DNA from: Locusta migratoria
Taxonomy: Eukaryota; Arthropoda; Insecta; Orthoptera; Acrididae
Assembly: GCA_026315105.1 (NCBI GenBank)
Contig: CM048745.1
Span: 152,045,323-152,109,322, forward strand
Direction of reading: 5' to 3'
Length of the DNA: 64,000 bases
Shown: positions 55,985 to 64,000 of the stretch, in pieces
How the letters are laid out: each line of letters starts with the position of its first letter
Position numbering within the stretch: the first letter of the stretch is position 1
Program-made: the position numbers and the translations under genes
The notes under the pieces: model-generated
Told to the model about the DNA's origin: nothing
Seen by the model: the letters and a program-made list of their open reading frames with translations, nothing else
The model's database searches: none

Positions 55985-56355
55985 AATTATTGTTGTTATT
56001 GGGTGTTTAAAGGGGACTAAACTGCTGGGTTATCAGTCCCTTGTTCCCAGCTAAGAGTTCACATCTTAAAACTTTGCCTTTTGTTACACAGTATACTCCG
56101 GGTACAGAGAGACAGTCCATGGTGAAATGATAACATGAAACAGAATACACATCAAGAGTTGACCAAATAGATAAAAAAACTAAAATATTACAGCAGAACA
56201 GTGTGGCTGGCTGATCATAAGGATTATACAGGATGAGCCAGCCACTCTGCACACACTAAAATCCTTTATTGAAAAACAAGTCGTAACCCATAAAAGGACA
56301 ACAGCTTATTGTTCTGGAGGGGTGGTAGCTCGAGGAAGCAGGCAAATGAGCCCCA

Positions 56356-56703
56356 TCAATAACAGCCAGTTCTGCGAATAAAACCTAAGATGCGGTTAAC
56401 CACAGAGGCATCATCAGATAAAATCAATGGAAGTGCAGAAGGCAGGATAAAAGACTGCCTCAAGTCAACTAAAAGTGGGCAATCCACCAGGATGTGGACC
56501 ACAGTCAATAGTGCACCACAACAGCAATTTGGTGGGTCCTCTTGACACAGAAGGTGACTGTGTGTCAACCACATATGGCCAATACATAGACTGCAGAGGA
56601 CTATAGACTCTCTACGAGAAGCTCGCAGGGAGGATCTCCACACGTCTGTAGAGGACTTGACTATGCGCAGCTTATTCGGTTCGTTTAAGACAGCCCATTT
56701 CAA
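56356..56703 (-). pseudogene. LINE zinc-knuckle C-terminus
   Basis: The frame contains ESIVLCSLCIGHMWLTHSHL and NCCCGALLTVVHILVDCPLL, the CxxC/H/C region that follows RNase H in I/R1-like LINEs. It is out of frame with the RNase H piece by at least one indel, so the protein is broken. Confidence 0.7.
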
Positions 56704-56768
56704 GGTCTAAATCCCTAGAACCTAATGGGTCAGTTGCAGTCTGAAATCCCTATCTTGGAGCCCAATCT

Positions 56769-57125
56769 TCAAGGGCCGTGATGTGGTGGCCTGCTTGGCC
56801 AGGTGATCGATTGTTCATTTTCTGGAATGCCAATGTGGCCCGGGGTCCAAATGAAAACCACTGAACGGCCTGACTCGCCAAGGATGAAAACGGCATCCTG
56901 AATGAACCAAACCAAATGGTGCTTTAGCATAAACTGGTCAAGGGCGAGTAGGCCACTCAGGGAGTCACTGCAGATAACTATAGACTCCCCAGGGCAGTCG
57001 CAGAAATGTGAAAGAGCGCGAGATATAGCCACCAGCTCAGCTGTGAAAACACTACTCCCACAGGGTAAGGAACGCAGCTCAACGTGGTCACCATGAACAT
57101 AAGCGTACCCAGCACAGCCATCCAC
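56769..57125 (-). pseudogene. RNase H domain of the LINE
   Basis: The frame begins MDGCAGYAYV (first-Asp region) and has GSSVFTAELVAISRAL (catalytic Glu), VICSDSLSGLLAL (catalytic Asp) and VVFIWTPGHIGIPENEQ (His region and final acidic residue). The RNase H motifs are thus all visible in order. The enzyme removes RNA from the RNA/DNA hybrid during retrotransposition. The frame ends after PPHHGP, before the zinc-knuckle, through a frameshift. Confidence 0.82.
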
Positions 57126-57458
57126 ATTGTTGAATTATGGAAATTGTAAAGATTTTATATTTTTCATTTGTACAAATTTTGTATCACTCAAATGTGAATA
57201 CATATTGGCCAATACTATGTACTTGGATTGCTTTTAGCACTTGAATCTTAGCATTTAAGGTATAGGTAAGAATAAATGTGAATGAAAAGAATTATACGTG
57301 TAAAACTGCACTCTACCCACAAGAAATTTAATTTCACTGAATATGACCGAGAGAAAAAAAAAAGCCAAGGAAATGGAATTACTTTGGTTTTCAAGTGGAT
57401 GAACGTTTAATATTAATTGAAAATAATAAAAAATTGGTACTTTTCAAACATGAAATTT
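57126..57458. other. Unassigned AT-rich DNA
   Basis: Upstream of the LINE fragment, with no recognised domain. Confidence 0.35.
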
Positions 57459-58010
57459 CAGTTGAAGAAAAGGGACCCCAAAAAAGTGCAAGTTTTTGAA
57501 AGTCATCTTTGATACTTATAATTGACAAAATCTAAAAAAAAAATATTTAATAGTATGATATTACAACTCTTCAGGAAGAAAACAGTTGGGGAATCGTTAC
57601 TCTAGGACGATCCCTTGACCAACTCTAGCCAATTTTCTAGGAGCCTCTTTTTTTTTAAAAAAAAAAAAGTCAATGTATCTCAAACAATACTGAATATTTT
57701 TGATTAAAAAAAATAAAAGAAAGAAAGATTTTTTCACTTATTTATTGCAATTCTTGTGGTAAATAGTAAGTTTGGAAATGTTGATGCTGTCGAGATATAA
57801 GGAATCTAATTTTAATTAAATTCAAGTGCGTTCTCAATAAATCTCAAAACATATCAATTAAATTGATACACAGAAAAAAGCAATTGATAGGTTGTCTTAA
57901 GGGCTACAACTTTCTAATTTAACATTTTCCCATCGGAGTTATAGTTTTTTATTTATTTAATAAAAACTGTTTCATAAAATAGAAACTCTATTTGAAATTT
58001 AATCTCCTAC
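57459..58010. repeat. Outer inverted-repeat arm, right
   Basis: This is the inverted partner of 50707-51300. A mirrored poly-A/T tract (about 57645-57668) and GGGGAATCGTTACTCTAGGA identify it. It ends directly before the next PLE terminus. Confidence 0.85.
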
Positions 58011-58016
58011 AGGCTC

Positions 58017-58397
58017 ATTGATGAAACGAAAATTATAGAGGGAAACTTTCTCAGTGGGATAAACAAAAATAAAAAAAAATAGAAAAGAGATGACTTACCA
58101 AAAGGACCGGCTCGTTGATAGAAACAAATAAAATAAAATAAAATTACACACAAACACACATACAAGCTTTCGCAGCCTAGCTGCTTCATCAGGCAGAAGG
58201 GAAGGAGAGGGAAAAGGAAATGATGAGGGTTTTAAGGGAGTGGATAAGGAGTCATTCCAATCCCGGGACAGGAAAGACTTACCTTGGGGAGAAAAAAGGA
58301 GGGTAAATAAATACACACACACCCACACATTTACACAGACGCAAGCACACTTAGGCAGACATACTGTAGAACTGTAGAAAGCAAAGAAGTTAGAAGT
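58017..58397 (-). mobile_element. Penelope-like 3' terminal fragment, single arm
   Basis: This is the antisense end of the 52-55 kb PLE family, starting ATTGATGAAACGAAAATTAT. The core (58168-58192, minus strand) is CTGATGA, helix GCAGC-TAG-GCTGC, GAAA, with the canonical hammerhead CTGATGA sequence. It stops at AAGCAAAGAAGTTAGAAG, where the RTE LINE begins. Only the non-coding end is present. Confidence 0.8.
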
Positions 58398-61300
58398 TAC
58401 TGTGAACGGCTGAAAGCAAGGGGAAACTACAGCCATTATTTTTCCCGAGGACATGCAGCTCTACTGTATGAACATATGATGATGGCATCCTCTTGGGTAA
58501 AATATTCTGGAAGTAAAATAGTCCCCCATTCGGATCTCCAGGCAGGGACTACTCAGGAGGTTGTGATCATCAGGAAAGACAATACTGGCATTCTACGGGT
58601 TGGGGTGTGGAATGTTAGATCCCTTAATTGAGTAGGAAAATTAGAAAATTTAAAAATGGATATATTGAAGTTAGATATAGTGGGGGTTAGTGAAGTTTGG
58701 TGGCAGGATGAACAGGATTTCTGGTCAGGTGAGTACAGGATTATAAATACAAAATCAGTATCACAGGAGTAGGATTGATAATGAATAAGAAAATAATAAT
58801 GAGGGTAAACTACTATGACTAGCACAGTGATCGCATTATCATTGTCAAGATAGATACGAAGCCAACACCGACAACAGTAGTACAGGTTTATATGCCAACT
58901 AGCTCTGCCGATGATGAGGAAATCGAAGAAATATATGAGGAGCTAAAGGGAATTATTCAGACAATTAAGGGAGAGGAAAACTTAATTGTTATGGGGGACT
59001 GGAATTCAGTAGTAGGACAAGGAAGGGAAGGAAAGATAGTAGGTGAATATGATTTGGGCAAAAGGAATGAAAGAGGAAGCCGCCTGGTAGAATTTTGCAC
59101 AGAACATAATTTAGTTATAACAAATACCTGGTTTAAGAATCACAAAAGAAGGTTGTATACGTGGAAAAGACCAGGAGACACTGGGAGATACCACATAGAT
59201 TTTATAATGGTAAGACATAGATTTCGGAACCAGATTTTAAAGTGTAAGACATACCCAGGTCCAGATATAGACTCTGACCATAACTTATTGGTTATGAACC
59301 GTAGGCCGAAACTGAAGAAACTACAAAAAGGTAGGAAGATAAGGAGATGAAACCTGGATAAATTGAAGGAACCTGAAGTTCTTAAGAATTTCAGAGGGAT
59401 CTTTAGGCAACAATTGACAGAAATAAGGGAAAATAAAACAGTAGTGGAGGAATGGGTGGCATTGAGAGATGAAATAGTGAAGGCAGCAGAGGACAAAATA
59501 GGTAGGAAGGCAAGACCTACAAAAAATCCTTGGATATCACAGGAGATACTAAATTTGATTAATGAAAGGAGAAAATATAAAAATGCAGTAAATGAAACAG
59601 GTAAAATGGAGTACAGATGACTAAGAAATGAGATTGACAGGAAGTGCAAAATGGCTAAGCAGGAGTGGCTAGAAAGCAAATGCAAGGATGTAGAAGAATG
59701 TATAAATAGGGGAAAAATAAATACAGCCTACAGGAAAATAAAAGAAACATTTTGAGATAAGAGAAAGAGCTCAGTGAATATCAAGGACACTGATGGAAAA
59801 CCATTTCTCAGCAAAGAAGGAAAAGCTGAAAGGTGGAAAGAGTATATAGAAGAGCTCTACAAAGGAAATGAACTTTGAGACAATATTGTAGGAAGGGAAG
59901 AGGATGTAGATGAAGCTGAAATAGGAGATACAGTACTGAAAGAAGAATTTGATAGAGCCCTGAAAGACCTAAGTCAAAACAAGGCCCCTGGAGTAGATGA
60001 TATTCCCTCAAAGCTACTGAAGTCTCTGGGAGAACCAGTAATGACAAAATTGTTTCACCTGGTGTGTAAGATGTATGAGACAGGTGAAGTACCCTCAGAC
60101 TTTATGAAAAATGTAATAATCCCCATTCCAAAGAAAGCAGGTGCAGACAGGTGTGAAAACTACAGAACCATTAGTTTAATAAGTCATGGTTGCAAAATAT
60201 TAACACGAATTATATACAGATGGATGGAAAAGCTAATAGAAGCTGACCTCGGAGAAGATCAGTTTGGGTTCTGGAGAAATGTAGGAACGCGGGAGGCAAT
60301 ACTCACTTTATGGCTTATCCTAGAAGATAGATTAAGGAAAGGCAAACCTACATTTCTAGCTTTTGTAGATTTGGAGAAGGCTTTTGACAATGTTGATTGG
60401 AATAAACTCTTTCAAGTTCTGAAGCAAGCAGGAGTAAAATATAGGAAGCGTAAGGTTATTTACAACTTGTACAAAAACCAGACAGCAGTTGTCAGAGTTG
60501 AAGGGCATGAAATGGATGCAGTGGTTGGGAAGGGAGTAAGACAGGGTTGTAGTCTTTCTCCATTGTTATTCAATTTGTACATTGAGTAAGCTATAAAGGA
60601 AAGCAAGGAGAAATTTGAAGAAGGAATTAAAGTTCAGGGTGAAGAATTAAAAACATTGTGTTTTGCCGACGACATAGTAATTCTGTCAGATACAGCAAAG
60701 GACGTGGAAGAGCAATTGAACGGAATGGACAGTGTGCTGAAAGGTGCATATAAGATGAACACTAACAAGAGCAAAACTAGGGTAATGGAGTGCAGTGTAA
60801 GAAAATCAGGTGATGCTGAAAGAATTAGATTGTTGCAATAAAGGAGGTAGATGAGTTTTGTTACTTGGGCAGTAAAATAACACACAAAGGTCGCAGTACA
60901 GAGGATATAAAATTTAGAATGGCATTGGGTAGAAAAGCGTCCTTGAAAAAGAGAAATTTGTTTACATCAAATATTGATTTAAGCCTAAGGAAGTCCTTTC
61001 TGAAGGCATTTGTATGGAGTGTTGTCTTGTATGGGAGTGAGACATGGACGATAAACAGTGCGGACAGTAAGAAGATTGAGGCTTTTGAAATATGGTGCTA
61101 CATAAGAATGCTGAAGATTAGGTGGGTGGATCGCGTAACTAATGAGGAGGTACTGAACAGAATTGGGGAGAAAAGGAATTTCTGGCATACCTTGACTAAA
61201 AGAAGGGATAGATTGGTAGGACACATTCTTAGACATCAAGGAATGGTGAATTTAGCATTGGAGGGAAGTGTGTGGGGTAAAAACTGCAGAGGAAGACCAA

Positions 61301-61441
61301 TACAGTAAGATCGATACAGTAAGCAGATTAAGACAGATGTAGGTTGCCGTTCTAATTTTGAGATGAAGAGGCTTGCTCTGGATAGGGTATTGTGGAGAGC
61401 TGCATCAGACCAGTCTGCGGACTGAAGACAACAACAACAAT
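58398..61441 (+). mobile_element. RTE-clade LINE, nearly complete, sense, inactive
   Basis: The order is a leader, an endonuclease (58892-59350) with LIVMGDWNSVVGQ and IDSDHNLLVMNRR, a linker (59363-59620), and RT (59940-60589) with IPIPKKAGADRCENYRTISL, FLAFVDLEKAFDNVDWNKLF and GVRQGCSLSPLLFNLYIE. Then come FADDIVILSDTAKDVEEQLN (60659) and a C-terminal domain (60865-61308) with EIWCYIRMLKIRWVDRVTNE. The end is TCTGCGGACTGAAGACAACAACAACAA-like at 61418-61441. Stops at 59349, 59618, about 59755, 59877 and 60587 plus a frameshift near 60835 inactivate it. It resembles the class often auto-annotated as craniofacial development protein 2-like. Confidence 0.92.
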
Positions 61442-61677
61442 TAACAATTCCAGAATGTTTACATCTTTCTTATGTTCACTTGTAAATTCTACTTGTTTCT
61501 TGTGTTAACTGTTTTTCTAATTTCTGGTAAATTCTTTCTGTGTATCAATAGCAGAGCACTCTGCCCGAGAGGCAGTCAGTGCTGCATGTATGTTAAGTTC
61601 GTAAGAAACTTGCTTTCAGTATAACTGCTGTGTTCAGTTGCCTTTGAAATCAAGCCTGCTTCCATTTCAACGCAACA
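61442..61677 (+). mobile_element. Candidate 5' LTR and primer-binding region
   Basis: The stretch between the RTE tail and the gag region runs from about TGTTTACATC (61457) to AACGCAACA (61677), with TG...CA ends. TGGCGGAGGTGCCAGG follows at 61683 and could be a primer-binding site. The 3' LTR lies outside the window, so the limits cannot be confirmed. Confidence 0.4.
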
Positions 61678-62985
61678 TTGTTTGGCGGAGGTGCCAGGTA
61701 TCCTGTGCAACAGCTGCATCACTTAGGCAATGTAAAAGCCGTCGCTGACACGGACTGGAGCCGGAATACAAGGGATATACCGAGTACAAGTTCGTATCAT
61801 CAGAAGAATCATGGACACGAAACCAGTGGTAAGCCAGCTGCACATCAGACACCCGACGGTGTCTCTGGAGACAAATGGCTAAAAGGGTTCGACCTAGTCG
61901 CCAAGTACAACAGGTGGGATCATACGATGTACTTGGCCAATGTTTACTTCTACATGGATGGAACAGCCCAGCAATGGATTGAGAACAACGAAGACATGTT
62001 GAATGACTGGGAGACGTTCCAGGAGGAACTTAAGAAGACGTTTGGAGACCGCCAGTGACAAATCCGCTCGGTGGAAGAACAACTGAAGAACTGGGACTAA
62101 TGACATGGTGAGCCGACACAGTCATACATACAGAATGTTTTGGCCCTGTGTAACATAGTGAATCTGAATATGCTGGAAGTCGCATCTGATGATCTGATGA
62201 AGGGTATAGCAGAAGACATGTACCGAGCCCTTCTGATAAAAGATGTCGCTACTTCAGAAGAGTTCATCAAGTGGTGCCAGCGTATTGAAGAGATGCAACA
62301 AAGGAGGGTTGAATGCAAGAAGTATGACAGACTCCCAAATGTAGTCACTATGGCCGTTGTGGAAGACCATCATGACTTTGCTTCTCTCATACGACAAATC
62401 ATGAGAGAAGAATTACAACAGTGCATGGCAGCCGGGACTAATAGACCAAGTGAGCATCAGATCATGGTCATGGATGTAAGCCCTGTAAGTGACAAGGGAG
62501 CCTACACCGCTGAGGAAGAGGTATTTCAGGCAATAGCTTCTGTCTGCCCCGCCAATCACACTTGACGTGAAGGATGGCGTCGCCCTGCTATGACTTATGC
62601 TGCAGCCGCCAAATGGCAGCCTATGAACCAGCCGACGCGACCACAACCAACTCCCCTGGCAACAATGACGACGCCCCGCAGAAGAACAGACGTCTGGAGG
62701 ACAGAAGACAACACACCAATGTGTTTCCACTGTGGGCACCCTGGACATGTCGTACGTTACTGCAGAGAGAGAAGGCGAATATTCCACGATTATTTTGCCA
62801 CAAGACATCAGCCATCAGAGCAGTTCTGTTCCAGGCAGTCACCTGCTGATGAGTTCAGTCGACCAATGGGAAGAAGCCCATCGCCATACCCTGGACGAGG
62901 TCGCTCCCCGACGCGCTGCTGCTGTTCACCGTCACCGTACATAGGTACCAGCCGTTCCCCTAGCTGCCGTGCCCAGGAAAACTAA
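61678..62985 (+). pseudogene. gag-like region of a Ty3/gypsy-type retrotransposon
   Basis: The first frame (to 62058) contains GDKWLKGFDLVAKYNRWDHT and WIENNEDMLNDWETF, a retrotransposon Gag capsid-type segment. It ends at a TGA after FGDRQ. The next frame (62140-62565) continues with capsid C-terminal sequence, LIRQIMREELQQCM. A third (62590-62985) holds the nucleocapsid knuckle CFHCGHPGHVVRYC (CX2CX4HX4C, 62722-62763) and an Arg/Ser/Pro-rich tail. At least one stop and frame changes break Gag. The TTG at 61678 is not a credible start. Confidence 0.82.
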
Positions 62986-62999
62986 GCAAGGCGACCATC

Positions 63000-64000
63000 T
63001 ACAGAGGTGAGGCCACTGCAGATGAAAATCTTCCATGCACAACCGTCGCTAAGAAGTCGGGGAATCTCATCGAAGTCATAATCGACGGCCAACCTGTCTG
63101 GGCACTTGCTGATTCAGGAGCTTCTTTCTCTGTATTGTCGGATAATTACCGCCGCACACTGAAGAAGACAATGTTCTGTGATATGGGGGCAACTGTGCTG
63201 AAGGGCATGAATGGAAACTACGTCCAGCCAGCAGGAACTTGTGTCGCAAGAACAACCATCAACAATAGGACCCAGCCGTTTGAATTTGTCGTGTTAACAG
63301 AATGTAGTCTCAATGTCATCCTCGGATGGGACTTCCTTCAGGCATCCCAAGCTATCATTGACTGTGGAAGATCAGAGCTGCAAATTGAAGAAGTTGTTCC
63401 TATGGATACACGTAATACAGAATTTTCTGGGAAGTTATTTGCCATTGACAATGTGACGATCCCTCTGTTGACGATGAGAAGAGTTGCAGTCACAAACACA
63501 GTTGAGCGATTAAACTGTGAAGTGCTTGTTGATAGTAAAAAGTTTATCAGGCTCACCAAAGAAATTTACATAGCAGCGGCTATCATAAGCATTACCGGAG
63601 GTCGAGGAGAAATTTGGATCACTAATTGTCATGAACAGTCGCAACTTATCCCCAAAGGAATGTGTATCAGGACAGCTGAACCAATCCAGGACGGTGAGCT
63701 CAACGTCATCAACAAAGACCCATGCTCTGCTGTTAGTACAGACAACACGCTGGAGGAAACAAACGTGAAACTGCCAATAGGGCCTGGACTGACCAAGGAA
63801 CAACGCCAGCGGGTGTTAGGTATAATATGCCAATTTTTGGGTGCATTCACACCTCAGCAGGGGAAACATCAGACGAAATGGCCCACGATAAAGCACCATA
63901 TCAATACTATGGATCATCCACCAATTATCCAGCGTTCGTATAGAGTGTCACCAGCTGAAAGACGGTTAATTCGGGAGGAAATGGAGAAGATGTTGTGAGA
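63000..64000 (+). pseudogene. pol start: protease and RT N-terminus, runs off the window
   Basis: The frame carries an aspartic protease with WALADSGASFSVLSDNY (catalytic DSGA at 63111) and, about 70 residues on, LNVILGWDFLQASQAIIDC. A spacer follows, then the RT entry region HHINTMDHPPIIQRSYRVSP. A TGA at 63996 closes the frame just before the first RT motif. This is an old or damaged copy of a gypsy-type element, without any envelope gene seen here. The rest of pol lies beyond 64000. Confidence 0.82.

Larger units (their letters stand above)
55985..57125 (-). mobile_element. 3' part of an I/R1-like LINE with RNase H
   Basis: The minus strand carries an RNase H domain, a zinc-knuckle tail, a 3' untranslated region, and an end at about 56044-55985: GGGACTGATAACCCAGCAGT, TTAGTCCCC and then AACACCCAATAACAACAATA. 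The 5' part (ORF1, endonuclease, RT) is missing. The 3' end matches the SINE tails of this window in 24 of 28 positions and forms the same GGGACT/AGTCCC stem. Confidence 0.8.

Noticed and set aside
1..64000. CRISPR arrays, bacterial operons or prophage
   Set aside because: No regularly spaced short repeats, no ribosome-binding-site-linked gene clusters, and the content is clearly animal retroelement DNA.

Overview
This 64 kb window is eukaryotic, transposon-saturated DNA. I found no protein-coding host gene, no intact rRNA and no functional tRNA gene that I could defend. The content points to a large insect genome, probably a polyneopteran such as a locust, cricket or relative. The reasons are abundant tRNA-derived SINEs with a tRNA(Ser/Leu)-like head and a short LINE-like tail, RTE-clade LINEs ending in (CAA)n, several Penelope-like elements (PLEs), mariners, hAT, P-like and Harbinger-like DNA elements, and long foldback repeats. 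The species cannot be fixed from the sequence alone.

Layout. 1-9.5 kb: a SINE with perfect target-site duplications (TSDs), a small foldback element, a 5'-truncated antisense RTE LINE broken by a second SINE and by an unknown 0.87-kb insert, a Harbinger-like element, and a P-element-like transposon with a THAP exon. 9.5-18 kb: a hAT element with a perfect 8-bp TSD and a nested smaller element, then a 5.8-kb composite with hAT-like ends. The composite encloses a 3.4-kb inverted-repeat structure, a tRNA-containing foldback, and a Harbinger-like MITE itself hit by a SINE. 18-32 kb: antisense SINEs, tRNA-like and other foldbacks, a PLE with reverse transcriptase (RT) and GIY-YIG, a nearly complete antisense RTE LINE, and an antisense CR1/Jockey-like LINE (zinc-finger ORF1, endonuclease) split by a sense RTE LINE.

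32-50 kb: two PLE foldbacks, a 4.6-kb palindrome, and a duplicated block (39.9-42.3 and 47.0-49.7 kb) carrying two related dead mariners and LINE C-terminal remnants. Part of the palindrome arm is repeated at 44.0-45.5 kb. 50-58 kb: a nested set of inverted repeats. An outer pair of about 0.6-kb arms surrounds a PLE foldback of about 0.6 kb, a near-perfect 3.6-kb PLE palindrome with two divergent open RT/GIY-YIG frames, and an antisense LINE with an RNase H domain. 58-64 kb: a PLE end, a near-complete sense RTE LINE, and the 5' part of a Ty3/gypsy-type LTR retrotransposon that runs off the window.

How the parts relate. The SINEs are non-autonomous. Their 3' hairpin is nearly the same as the 3' end of the RNase H LINE at 56 kb, which suggests that LINE family mobilises them. 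PLE ends share a hammerhead-like CTGANGA / GAAA core whose helix changes in a compensating way between copies. Head-to-head PLE palindromes recur with different junctions. These PLE features are the most interesting material in the window.
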